Origin: Halomicronema sp. CCY15110
GTDB taxonomy: Bacteria; Cyanobacteriota; Cyanobacteriia; Phormidesmidales; Phormidesmidaceae
Direction: 5' to 3'
Assembly (NCBI RefSeq): GCF_016888165.1
Contig: NZ_JACSWC010000315.1
Span: 1-64,000 of the forward strand
DNA: 64,000 bases
The notes beneath the pieces are model-generated. The model did no database searches. It had not been told where the DNA came from and saw nothing but the letters and a program-made list of their open reading frames with translations. Of this stretch, positions 44,072-52,625 are shown one piece after another; position 1 is the first letter of the stretch; each line of letters begins with the position of its first letter. The position numbers were made by a program, and so were the translations under genes.

Positions 44072-44734
44072 ATGAAAGCTTTGGTTGTTGGGGCGACAGG
44101 GGAAACGGGTCGTCGAATTGTGCGGGTACTAGTCGCAAAGGGGATTCCGGTGAGGGTGCTGGTGCGCGATCGCCAACAAGCGCAGGCGATTTTGCCGAAC
44201 ACGGTTGAGTTTGCGGTGGGCGATGTACTCAAGCGCGACACGATCGAAGCAGCGATCGCTGACTGCACGGTGTTGGTTTGTGCCACTGGGGCGCGGCCCA
44301 GTTTTGATCCCACTGGACCTTATCAGGTGGACTACGAGGGCACTAAAAATTTGATTGACGTAGCTCAGGCTCACAATCTCGACCACTTCGTGATGGTGTC
44401 ATCTTTGTGTGTGTCGCGCTTCTTTCATCCGTTGAATCTGTTTTGGCTCGTGCTGTATTGGAAGCAGCAGGCCGAAGACTATTTGATCAAGAGCGGCGTG
44501 CCTTATACGATTGTGCGCCCTGGGGGATTAAAGAACGATGATACGGACGATCGCCCGCTAATTATGGCCCCTGCCGATACGTTGTTTGAAGGCAACATTC
44601 CTCGGCTTAAGGTGGCGGAGACTTGCGTAGCAGCGTTACAAGATGCAGCGGCCAAAAATAAAATTGTGGAAATCGTCGCCCAGGAAAATGCGACGACAAA
44701 ACCCTTCGCAGCTTTATTTGCGGGCGTATCGTAA
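44072..44734 (+). CDS. NAD(P)-binding atypical SDR (NmrA/Tic62-like)
   Basis: This encodes 220 residues with a Rossmann start MKALVVGATGETGRRIVRVL (TGxxGxxG), VRVLVRDR, a DVLKRDTI acidic turn, and DHFVMVSSLCV. YWKQQAEDYLIKSGVPYTIVRPGGL is the hallmark of the NmrA/Tic62 atypical group; the classical YxxxK is replaced by a K-only arrangement, which implies a chaperone- or flavin-linked role more than a dehydrogenase. The ATG at 44072 follows AAAGGGG, and a longer reading from 44021 is not supported. Related cyanobacterial proteins assist photosystem assembly; assignment here is inferred. The stop is 6 bases from the Nif3 gene stop. Confidence 0.85.
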   Translation: MKALVVGATGETGRRIVRVLVAKGIPVRVLVRDRQQAQAILPNTVEFAVGDVLKRDTIEAAIADCTVLVCATGARPSFDPTGPYQVDYEGTKNLIDVAQAHNLDHFVMVSSLCVSRFFHPLNLFWLVLYWKQQAEDYLIKSGVPYTIVRPGGLKNDDTDDRPLIMAPADTLFEGNIPRLKVAETCVAALQDAAAKNKIVEIVAQENATTKPFAALFAGVS

Positions 44735-44740
44735 AGCGCT

Positions 44741-45550
44741 CTAGGTCGTTTGCCAAAACTGGCGAAAGTCTTCGTCGCGATCGCTCAACTGGGCGGTCTC
44801 GGCACCGAGTGATCGTAGCTTGTCGACTAACCGAGCGCAAGCCGGACGTTCGGTGGCGTAGTGTCCCGCATCAATCAAAACGAGACCGCGATCGCGCGCT
44901 TCTTGAAACTGGTGAAACTTGCAGTCAGAAGTGAGGTAGGCATCAGCCCCCGATTTCACCACGTCGCCGATGAAACTGGCCCCAGAGCCGCCCAATACGG
45001 CGAGGCGGTGAATGGGCTGCTGTAAATCTGCTTCGGGAGAATACAGCAAATCGGGTGGGGTGAGCTGCTGTTGAATGGTTGCCAGCACTTGGGCAAGCGT
45101 TGTGGGTTCCGGTATAGTTCCGACGCGACCGTACCCGATACCCGGTTGGGTTGGGGTAATCGGCTGTGGCTGTTGCAAATTCATCAACTGCGCCAACACA
45201 TCGGCAGTGCCGTCGGGCACCTGATCAAAGTTGGTGTGGGCGCTGTAGACCCCAATGCCGTGGGTGAAACTCAGCCGCACCATCTCCCCAATGGGGGTGC
45301 CCGTTTGCACCGATTTGAGGGGACTAAAGATTAGCGGATGATGGGCGAAAATTAAATTGATCGGTGTACCGGCGGCTCGTCGAGCGATCGCTTCTTCCAT
45401 AACGGCCAGCGTCGGCGTCAGGCAAACCAGCACATGGGCCGATGCGCCCAAGATACCCGGCTCGATTTGCCAGCCGCAGTTGTCCCAGCTTTCTTGCCAC
45501 TGGGGCGGTGCCCAGGCTTCAAATTGGTCGATCAGTTTTGCAATGGTCAT
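44741..45550 (-). CDS. Nif3-like dinuclear metal-centre protein
   Basis: This encodes 269 residues, starting MTIAKLIDQFEAWAPPQWQESWDNCGWQIEPG, the NIF3/YbgI/DUF34 start. Metal ligands are visible in FAHHPLIFSPLKS (HH), THFGIGVYSAHTNFDQ-like ..HTNFD, and the C-terminal DAGHYATERPA with H and E. The family forms toroidal hexamers and is often misnamed GTP cyclohydrolase I type 2; the function is unsettled. The ATG at 45550 is chosen because the upstream extension lacks family match. It is 170 bases downstream of ddl on the same strand. Confidence 0.87.
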   Translation of the reverse strand: MTIAKLIDQFEAWAPPQWQESWDNCGWQIEPGILGASAHVLVCLTPTLAVMEEAIARRAAGTPINLIFAHHPLIFSPLKSVQTGTPIGEMVRLSFTHGIGVYSAHTNFDQVPDGTADVLAQLMNLQQPQPITPTQPGIGYGRVGTIPEPTTLAQVLATIQQQLTPPDLLYSPEADLQQPIHRLAVLGGSGASFIGDVVKSGADAYLTSDCKFHQFQEARDRGLVLIDAGHYATERPACARLVDKLRSLGAETAQLSDRDEDFRQFWQTT

Positions 45551-45719
45551 GGTGAAGTCGGCGGCTGAGCGCCAGTCGGGACAATGAATAGTCAGATAGA
45601 TTTGACCGGGGAACTGGAGAAAGAGGATCCAGTAGTCCGCAATCCTCAGTCGTTGACCTGACCTTAATTTTAGGTAATCCTTCAATTCTCTGTGGGGTCA
45701 GACACCTGAAATGCTGGGG

Positions 45720-46793
45720 TTAGGCGCTGATGGGCTGCGATCGCTCCAGGCCCAACTGGATCAACTGATCCACGAGGGCTTCGAAAGTCATACCGCTAGC
45801 CTGCCACAGCATCGGGTACATGCTGGTTTGGGTAAAGCCGGGCAAGGTGTTGATTTCGTTGAGGAAAATCTCACCTGTTGACTCAACGTAGAAAAAATCG
45901 ACTCGTGAAATGCCCGCCGCATCGACCGCTTGAAAGGCTTGCACCGCCATTTCTTGAAGCTGGCGAGTGACTTCTGGCGACAGCGGCGCGGGAATCATCA
46001 AATCGGCTTGTCCGGCAGAATATTTGGTTTCATAGTCGTAAAAATCGCTCTCAAAGCTGATTTCACCGATGACGGAAGCTTTCGGTACGTCGTTGCCCAA
46101 GACCGCACATTCGACTTCGCGAGCCTCGACTCCGGCTTCGACGATGATGCGGCGATCATAGCTAGCGGCACTGTCTAGCGCGGCTTCCAATTCCTGGCGC
46201 GATCGCACTTTGGCAATCCCGACGGACGAGCCGAGGTTGGCCGGTTTCACAAACGCGGGATAGCCTAAGGCTGCCTCAATGCGATCGCACAGCTTGGGAA
46301 AGACACAGGGGTTGGACCATACTTCGGCGCGGGTCACAGCGACATAGTTTACTTGCGGAAGTCCGGCCTGGGCAAAGGCGGTTTTCATGGCAATTTTGTC
46401 CATGCCGACCGCCGAGCCGAGCACGCCAGAGCCCACAAACGGGATTTGTAGTAGCGAGAGTAGTCCTTGAATGGTGCCGTCTTCGCCATTGGGGCCGTGC
46501 AATACGGGAAACCAGATGTCAATGGCGTTGAGCGGTTGGGGGGCAGGCAAGCGATCGCCTGGGTTCGCGGTTTCACCATCACTAGAGGAAGGCTCGCCCG
46601 ACTGCAAGACTTGGGCGGCGCGATCGCCAAACTGCCAAACTCCGGCTTTGGTAATGTAGACCGGAATCACGGCATATTTTTCGGCATTGGTTCCCTGGGT
46701 GAGGGCTCCCGCGATCGCCTGCGCCGAACAAATCGAGACTTCATGCTCGCCTGAGCAACCGCCAAACAAAACGCCGACCTGTGTTTTTGCCAT
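45720..46793 (-). CDS. ddl: D-alanine--D-alanine ligase
   Basis: This encodes 357 residues of the ATP-grasp enzyme making D-Ala-D-Ala for peptidoglycan. Start motif [22 protein letters not shown]-grasp blocks [54 protein letters not shown], and the metal site with [12 protein letters not shown]. The long VanA-like form with KAGVWQFGD is typical of cyanobacteria. GGGAGAG lies 5 bases before the ATG at 46793; a 52-residue upstream extension starting at 46949 is not plausible because it would include the hairpin region. Upstream lies a candidate transcription attenuator (46907-46956). Confidence 0.94.
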   Translation of the reverse strand: MAKTQVGVLFGGCSGEHEVSICSAQAIAGALTQGTNAEKYAVIPVYITKAGVWQFGDRAAQVLQSGEPSSSDGETANPGDRLPAPQPLNAIDIWFPVLHGPNGEDGTIQGLLSLLQIPFVGSGVLGSAVGMDKIAMKTAFAQAGLPQVNYVAVTRAEVWSNPCVFPKLCDRIEAALGYPAFVKPANLGSSVGIAKVRSRQELEAALDSAASYDRRIIVEAGVEAREVECAVLGNDVPKASVIGEISFESDFYDYETKYSAGQADLMIPAPLSPEVTRQLQEMAVQAFQAVDAAGISRVDFFYVESTGEIFLNEINTLPGFTQTSMYPMLWQASGMTFEALVDQLIQLGLERSQPISA

Positions 46794-46906
46794 GATTGCT
46801 CTCCCTTTGTCGGTTTCAGAATTGTCTACCATCGCGCTAACTGAGCCCACAGGCGTGAACCAGGGGCCGCGATCACATCTAAGTATTCCTACCACTTCCG
46901 AACCGC

Positions 46907-46956
46907 AAAAAAAACCCTGAACCTCGCAATGGAGGTCCAGGGGTAACAATCAGGGT
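46907..46956 (-). promoter_or_regulatory. Candidate transcription attenuator upstream of ddl
   Basis: On the minus strand, CCCTGGACCTC (46932-46942) pairs with GAGGTTCAGGG (46915-46925) with one mismatch, followed by eight T residues (46907-46914): an intrinsic terminator about 115 bases before the ddl ATG. A second, exclusive pairing exists: ACCCTGA (46950-46956) is exactly complementary to TCAGGGT (46914-46920), the terminator right arm. This terminator/antiterminator pattern resembles leader control of ddl; the regulating signal is unknown. See findings. Confidence 0.5.
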
Positions 46957-47146
46957 GCATCTACCACTTCAGTCTTCTCGCGATCACTAGGTCATCCGGA
47001 GAAAATTGGCCGAACGCCTGCACAAATCTGCTAGGCGTTACGCAAGTCAATATTGTCGGAGAACTAAGAGTAAAATCTGCTGTATCAAGCAAAACTGTTT
47101 GACGGTTGATATTTCGGCAAAATACGCAAAATGTCAAGGAGCCATG
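46957..47146. other. Intergenic region upstream of the 57-residue gene
   Basis: Plus-strand upstream reading from 47006 is possible but shows no protein pattern. The minus strand of this stretch would contain the promoter for ddl if the attenuator is real. Confidence 0.4.
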
Positions 47147-47320
47147 ATGACTGAGTCTGTGAACTGTGAAAAGCTGGCTGGGGTGCTCAATCGTGCGAGT
47201 GCTCAAGGTAAGCACCAATTTTGCAAAATGCTCTGGGGCAACCAGTCAGAATCGATTCAGTCGCAACTGTTGCCTTATTTAACCGAGCAAGCCCAAGATG
47301 CCGTGAAAGAAGAGGACTGA
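47147..47320 (+). CDS. Small hypothetical protein, 57 residues
   Basis: The frame has ATG ATG at 47144-47149, and AGGAG at 47137-47141 fits the second ATG with a five-base gap. The product (MTESVNCEKLAGVLNRASAQG...) is a polar, mostly helical protein with two cysteines and an acidic end AVKEED. No family is recognised. A strong ribosome site and a helical, non-random composition support a real gene; the longer reading from 47006 is not supported. It is divergent from ddl and convergent with comEC. Confidence 0.65.
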   Translation: MTESVNCEKLAGVLNRASAQGKHQFCKMLWGNQSESIQSQLLPYLTEQAQDAVKEED

Positions 47321-47466
47321 GCCCTGCTTCCTCGGCCGATGAGTTATGTGTAGGGCTTGCCAGTCGGTCTACGGGTGAGTTCTGCCGACGCTAGCCAAGT
47401 TGCTTCATGTCCCACGGCACATCCCATCGCCGCATTATTTTGAAGAGAGGCGTTACCGGCAATGGC

Positions 47467-49749
47467 CTAAAACGCTTGGATGCGATGCGGAGTTGAAAGA
47501 TAGCGGCGGAATCCTTGCTTTGGTTGCCAGGTAATGGCTCCATCTCGGTGGGTCCAAAATACTTGGATGCCTTGCTGCTGGAGCTGACGTTCGAGGGATT
47601 CAGGCAACTGCTGACCATAACAAATAGCCACTTGCGGGGCGACGGCTTCCACCAAGGCCGGGCTGAGCTCATCTCCAGCCCAGACTAAGACCTGGCTTTG
47701 GAGGGTGGTGCCTGTTTTTGCCAGATGCTCCTGAGTCCCTAATGGCAGTTCAGGCAACAATAGCCAATCTTGGCGATCGCTCAACCGCACAATCGGATTT
47801 TCAACCCCTAGCAGTTGCAGCGACAGTTGGTTCAGGGCGGTAGTGGTACCGGCCTGTAATGGATGAAACTGCCCCTGGGAAATCAGGTCGGCGGTTGCCG
47901 TATCGGTACTGTAGAGATGCGCCGTTGGCACCTGCGCCAAGAGTCGCTGCCACCCCTGTCGATAGTCGGCCCCAAACGGGAGCGCGATCGCGGATTCCAG
48001 ATGATTGACGCCCGCCTGGGTTAAAAAAGGCTCGACGGTGTAGAAAGCCGTTTTCGCATCGCCGCTATTAATTAGTGTGGTCTGGCCATGGTCTTGTTGC
48101 ACCCAGATCAGTTCTTGTCCAGCCGCCAACACCGTGACTTGGTCCTGCGTTGCCCAGTGCCAACCGAGTGGACACACAATCAGCATCAGAAACGCGATCG
48201 CGAACATGGGCTGTAGCCAGCCCCGACGTTGTTGCAGCCAACCGCCACCGCCCCAAAGCCCCAAGAGGATGAGATACAGACCGCACAGTTGCCAGCGAGA
48301 AATTTGCCCAATGGCGATCGAGCTCCCGGGTAGTTGACTACTCGTTTGCGCGAGCCACAACAGCGCTGCCGCTGGATAGTAGAGCGCATGGGCCACGATG
48401 CCCCCAAGGGGTGGAAACACTAATGCTAAAGCACTGCTCGCAATGCCTCCGAGACTGATCACAGTGACCAAAGGCATAGCCACGACATTGAGCACAATAC
48501 TGAGTCCCGCCAACACATTAAAGTGGTACAGCGTCAACGGTAGAGTCCACAGCGTAGCCGCGATCGGCACAGCGACTAAAGATGCCACCATGACCGGCAG
48601 CCAGTCTAATCGGCGCATCAGAGTTGGCACGGTGACGATTAAGCCCCAGGTTGCCGTGACGCTGAGCTGAAAGCTAACACTCCATAGCCAGGTGGGATTG
48701 ATGAGCAACATGACCGTGGCGGCCATGATCAAGGCTCCAGCCGCTCGCACTCGACGGTTGGTCGCTAATGCCAGTAGCGCGGCCCCACCCATCAAGGCGG
48801 CTCGAATCACACTGGCTTGAGCACCCGTTAGTAAGACATAGCAGACCAGCACACCAAGGCCACACCAGGCCTGTAATTGGTTGGAACGCGATCGCAATAG
48901 TGCGAGTACGACGCCTAACAATAACGACACATGAAACCCGGAGGCCGCGATCGTATGGGCCAGACCAACCCGCATGAAGACATCTTGGATAGGGCTAGGT
49001 AGGTCAACCGCTTTACGTCCCAAGGCCATGGCACTCACCAGTTGTCCTAAAGGACTGCCTAAGGCTCGCACCTGAGTGCGCACAATGCGTTGCCGCACTT
49101 GCCAGAGACCCCAGGTGGCCCGGTCAAACGTGAACTCGTGGGCAACGAGGCCTGTAAATGTGCCTCGTTGGGTGAGGTAGGCTCGAAAGTCAAACCCATT
49201 CGGATTCATCGCGGGCTGTGGGCGATAAAGCTGTCCCCTTGCAGTCACTCGCTGTCCGGCGTGGAGTCCGGTAACTTGAAGCAGGGGAGCCGTGACATAG
49301 ACTCGCCCGCTAACAGGAATTTGAAACGTAACCGCACCATCGATATCTAAGACTTGTAAATTTTGAGCAGCGACTAAAAGCCGGCCCTTTAAATCGCGAT
49401 TGAGGCGCGGATCTTCGATCGCTCTCCCCACAATGACGTGTTCTGTGCCAATGGTGTTAGCCCGTTGTAAGAACTGACTAACATCGTGCGCGCCCGCAAC
49501 CGGCGATCGTAGGGGCATGTAGATGGCCGCTAACAGCACCACCACTCCCAAGCCGCACCAGCGTCCCGGTTGCCATCCTAACCGCCACGCACGATGGGCC
49601 AACCTCCCCCAGCCTGACAGCAGCAGCAATCCCGCTACCCCGGCCCAAGATACTGAAATGACACCGACAGACCCATACCCCGCGATCGCGCTGATGAGCA
49701 AACCGACGATGTAGGCAAGACAAAGCGCCAGACCAAAAGACACACCCAT
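47467..49749 (-). CDS. comEC: ComEC/Rec2 family DNA-uptake channel
   Basis: This encodes 760 residues. N-terminal membrane segments lead into a DUF4131 domain (about 80-220: QILRP-type beta region with GQLYRPQPAMNPNGFDFRAYL). The Competence domain follows with about eight membrane segments (230-500), including ALGRKAVDLPSPIQDVFMRVGLAHTIAASGFHVSLL, a hallmark of ComEC. The C-terminal region is in the place of the metallo-beta-lactamase-like nuclease but lacks the HxHxDH signature: the segment reads ALPFGADYRQGW. So the pore-forming part looks complete and the nuclease site appears lost. The protein sits in the inner membrane for natural transformation; the start ATG is at 49749. Confidence 0.9.
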   Translation of the reverse strand: MGVSFGLALCLAYIVGLLISAIAGYGSVGVISVSWAGVAGLLLLSGWGRLAHRAWRLGWQPGRWCGLGVVVLLAAIYMPLRSPVAGAHDVSQFLQRANTIGTEHVIVGRAIEDPRLNRDLKGRLLVAAQNLQVLDIDGAVTFQIPVSGRVYVTAPLLQVTGLHAGQRVTARGQLYRPQPAMNPNGFDFRAYLTQRGTFTGLVAHEFTFDRATWGLWQVRQRIVRTQVRALGSPLGQLVSAMALGRKAVDLPSPIQDVFMRVGLAHTIAASGFHVSLLLGVVLALLRSRSNQLQAWCGLGVLVCYVLLTGAQASVIRAALMGGAALLALATNRRVRAAGALIMAATVMLLINPTWLWSVSFQLSVTATWGLIVTVPTLMRRLDWLPVMVASLVAVPIAATLWTLPLTLYHFNVLAGLSIVLNVVAMPLVTVISLGGIASSALALVFPPLGGIVAHALYYPAAALLWLAQTSSQLPGSSIAIGQISRWQLCGLYLILLGLWGGGGWLQQRRGWLQPMFAIAFLMLIVCPLGWHWATQDQVTVLAAGQELIWVQQDHGQTTLINSGDAKTAFYTVEPFLTQAGVNHLESAIALPFGADYRQGWQRLLAQVPTAHLYSTDTATADLISQGQFHPLQAGTTTALNQLSLQLLGVENPIVRLSDRQDWLLLPELPLGTQEHLAKTGTTLQSQVLVWAGDELSPALVEAVAPQVAICYGQQLPESLERQLQQQGIQVFWTHRDGAITWQPKQGFRRYLSTPHRIQAF

Positions 49750-50144
49750 TACATGATTTAGTAGAGACCCTACTTCTAGAAATCCCTATTAATAGAGATT
49801 AAACTCATCCACCATTGGCAAATCATGACCGATTCAGCAATTCTGCGGAACATCTGAGAAAATCTACTGAGACGTGGATTTTTACAGTTCAGCTCAGCAG
49901 ACAAAGGACGTCAAATCAACCTGTTGTCGGCTTCGGTCGTCAAAACTGGCGATCGCTGTCACCCTAAATAATTGAACAAATGCACTCTTTGATACATTTT
50001 TTGGATCCGTTGGGAGAGTGCTTAAGTGCTAAGTAAAGAATCTGTAAGGTGCAACCAACTTTCGGTTGGGTAGCATCGCTGTCGTCTCGCCGATTTTTAC
50101 CCGTTATTGTCAAAAGCGTGACAGTCGTATTCGGGTAAGCAACC
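49750..50144. other. Intergenic region upstream of the PEP-CTERM gene, about 395 bp
   Basis: The sequence is AT-rich. An imperfect long-loop inverted repeat, GCACTCT (49982-49988) with AGAGTGC (50015-50021), is seen. No gene or clear promoter pair could be supported. Confidence 0.4.
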
Positions 50145-50930
50145 ATGTCTCTTTCTATTTCAAAGTTTGCTATGGCCACCGGGTTAGCCACCGGTACTTT
50201 ACTCTCAGGTTTTAGTACGAGCCAAGCTTTCGCATTGGGATTCGATTTTGAGGGAACGTATTCCCAGACCAGTTCATCGACAGCCGACATCCTGCTGGAA
50301 TCGATCACAGTTGGGGATCAAATCATTGACGAGTTTTCTTACGTAACTTCCGCTGAGATCGTCTACAACGACGCTTACACTGGTGGCAACACTGGGGCGG
50401 CGAGTGCTGATACTGGAGATGATGCCACGGGAGGTGCACGTGCAGAAGACGCTACGGCGGCAGATGTGGTTGCCAACCTTAGCACTAACAACATTAATCA
50501 CATTATCGATACAGAAGATAAAGGTCGGTTTGAGATTGACCTGAATTTCAGCGAGGCGATTAAGACCCTCTTTATTTGGGAACGAGGGATGAATAGTGAT
50601 CTCGGGATTCAAGCTGTCGGTGCTGGCGGTGAATTGCTTGGCAACCGGCTAGACATCACCCGCGATATGTGGTTTAGCACTGGCTTTAAAATCGACACTT
50701 CTGAGATCGAAAAAGCTCAGTCGGTTGGTTCCTTAGGGATCAAAATTGCCGATTTGGGTGTACAGGGTGGCGAGGTGTCGACACTGCGCTTCTTCAGCCA
50801 AAGTGGGTTTAATGGTCCCGACTGGAAGTTTGTAGGGACCACTGCCAAGGTTCCAGAACCGACTTTACTGCTTGGTTTAGGGCTGCTCGGTGGTGCCATG
50901 GCATGGCAAAAGCGCACTAAAGTTGCTTAA
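50145..50930 (+). CDS. PEP-CTERM sorted surface protein
   Basis: This encodes 261 residues with an N-terminal signal peptide (hydrophobic 9-28, ending ...STSQAFA) and a C-terminal PEP-CTERM tail: VPEPTLLLGLGLLGGAMAWQKRTKVA, that is VPEP, hydrophobic helix and basic end. Exosortase cleaves such proteins before export to the envelope or polymer matrix. The middle is acidic, threonine- and glycine-rich, with beta-prone repeats around FDFEGTYSQTSSS and a GNTGAASADTGDDATGG stretch. Exosortase and the linked regulator are not in the window. The start ATG at 50145 is the natural signal-peptide start. A strong terminator follows. Confidence 0.9.
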   Translation: MSLSISKFAMATGLATGTLLSGFSTSQAFALGFDFEGTYSQTSSSTADILLESITVGDQIIDEFSYVTSAEIVYNDAYTGGNTGAASADTGDDATGGARAEDATAADVVANLSTNNINHIIDTEDKGRFEIDLNFSEAIKTLFIWERGMNSDLGIQAVGAGGELLGNRLDITRDMWFSTGFKIDTSEIEKAQSVGSLGIKIADLGVQGGEVSTLRFFSQSGFNGPDWKFVGTTAKVPEPTLLLGLGLLGGAMAWQKRTKVA

Positions 50931-50970
50931 CCCTTTTTTGTGTGTGGCCTTAGTTGCATGACGGCTTAGT

Positions 50971-51007
50971 AAAAAAAGGGAGCTAGTGAGAACTAGCTCC
51001 CTTTTTT
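50971..51007. terminator. Strong bidirectional intrinsic terminator
   Basis: GGGAGCTAGT (50978-50987) pairs perfectly with ACTAGCTCCC (50992-51001) around a four-base loop, with seven A residues on one side and six T residues on the other. It separates the PEP-CTERM gene (plus) from dapL (minus). Confidence 0.9.
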
Positions 51008-51144
51008 GCTGATGCAATGACGGCTTAGATGACGACGACTGATTGTCAAACATGGCGTCGAGTCAATGAATCAAACTGCGGCAAGGGGCAATTTGAAGTC
51101 AGCAGCACCCAACCCCTAATTAGAGCAGATGGCTGATCTATGAC

Positions 51145-52380
51145 CTAAGCTTTGAACTTTTCGGTAATACGCTGCATCGCAGTTTCGACATTTTCGCGGC
51201 TGTTGAAGGCTGAGATGCGGAAATACCCTTCGCCAGCGGCCCCAAAGCCTGAACCAGGTGTGCCGACGACGTTGCAAGTATGCAGTAACTTGTCAAAGAA
51301 ATCCCAGCTAGAGAGTCCATAGGGTGTTTTGACCCAAACATAGGGAGCATTGACTCCACCATAAGTTTGAATGCCCGCTTCGGACAGCTTTTCACGAATG
51401 ATGCGAGCATTCTCCAAATAGAACCGGATCAGCTTACGGACTTGAGTTTGCCCAGCTCCGGTGTAAACAGCTTCGGCTCCGCGCTGCACAATGTAAGACA
51501 CACCGTTGAACTTCGTGGACTGGCGGCGATTCCACAACCGGTGAAGGTCAACTTCGGTGCCGTCTGAAGCCGTGACTTTGATGGTTTTGGGCACGACGGT
51601 AAAGGCGCAACGGGTTCCCGTAAAGCCTGCATTTTTGGAGAATGACCGGAATTCGATCGCACAATCCCGCGCTCCGGGAATCTCATAAATGGAGTGAGGA
51701 ATGTCGTCTTCAGTAATGAAGGCTTCATAGGCCGCATCGAACAGCAATAGGGAACCGTGGGTGTGGGCGTAATCGACCCATTGCTGTAAGTGCTCACGAG
51801 TGGCGGCGGCCCCAGTGGGATTGTTGGGGAAACAGAGATAGACCAGGTCGATTTTATAGTCCGGAATCTCCGCTGTGAAGTTATTGTTTGCAGAGATTGG
51901 TAAGTAAATCAGCCCTTCGTAGGTGCCATCTTCACCTGCTGGGCCAGTGTGGCCAGCCATGACATTGGTGTCTACATAGACGGGATAGACCGGGTCGGTG
52001 ACGGCAATCGTATTGTCGTGGCCAAAGATGTCGAGAATGTTGCCGCAGTCGCACTTAGAACCGTCGGAAATAAAGATTTCGTCGGCGGTAATGTCGCACC
52101 CACGGGCTTGAAAGTCATGGCGCACAATTTTTTCGCGGAGGAATTCGTAGCCTTGCTCGGGGCCGTAGCCTTTGAATGAGTCGCGATCGCCCATTTCTTC
52201 AACGGCTTTGATCATCGCGACTCGGCAGGCTTCAGGTAGGGGTTCGGTGACATCACCGATACCCAGTTTAATAATCGGCGCGGTGGGATTAGCCTCCGCA
52301 AATGCCGTAACTCGACGGGCGATTTCTGGAAAGAGGTAGCCCGCTTTCAGCTTCAAATAGTTCTCGTTGATTGTGACCAT
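51145..52380 (-). CDS. dapL: LL-diaminopimelate aminotransferase
   Basis: This encodes 411 residues of the PLP enzyme that converts tetrahydrodipicolinate directly to LL-diaminopimelate, the route used by cyanobacteria and plants for lysine and peptidoglycan. The start [24 protein letters not shown] is the DapL hallmark. The PLP lysine lies in [11 protein letters not shown], with [12 protein letters not shown] and [10 protein letters not shown] blocks and a conserved R in the tail. The length is typical. The start at 52380 gives the family start exactly. It is a single-gene unit before the terminator at 50971-51007. Confidence 0.95.
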   Translation of the reverse strand: MVTINENYLKLKAGYLFPEIARRVTAFAEANPTAPIIKLGIGDVTEPLPEACRVAMIKAVEEMGDRDSFKGYGPEQGYEFLREKIVRHDFQARGCDITADEIFISDGSKCDCGNILDIFGHDNTIAVTDPVYPVYVDTNVMAGHTGPAGEDGTYEGLIYLPISANNNFTAEIPDYKIDLVYLCFPNNPTGAAATREHLQQWVDYAHTHGSLLLFDAAYEAFITEDDIPHSIYEIPGARDCAIEFRSFSKNAGFTGTRCAFTVVPKTIKVTASDGTEVDLHRLWNRRQSTKFNGVSYIVQRGAEAVYTGAGQTQVRKLIRFYLENARIIREKLSEAGIQTYGGVNAPYVWVKTPYGLSSWDFFDKLLHTCNVVGTPGSGFGAAGEGYFRISAFNSRENVETAMQRITEKFKA

Positions 52381-52625
52381 ATAAGAAGAAACTCGATTTC
52401 ACTGTGTTAGATCAGCTTACTTCGATCTGGGGTCAGTGTATCTGCTGAGAGGGTGTTTGAAAAGTTCTCTAGCCAAGGTTTTGCTACCTAGGACACCTAG
52501 AAAAACGACGATGAAAGAGGCGTTTCAGCCCAGTCTCAAGGGACCTGGGTCATCTTTACGACGCAAAGCAACCTCTTAAGGCATCCTCTGAGTCCCGGTC
52601 AGGGATCGGGGCAAGTGGCAGCCTC

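Noticed and set aside
46961-47218. 85-codon minus-strand ORF that could have explained the terminator at 46907-46942
   Set aside because: Translation lacks protein character and overlaps the better supported 57-residue plus-strand gene.
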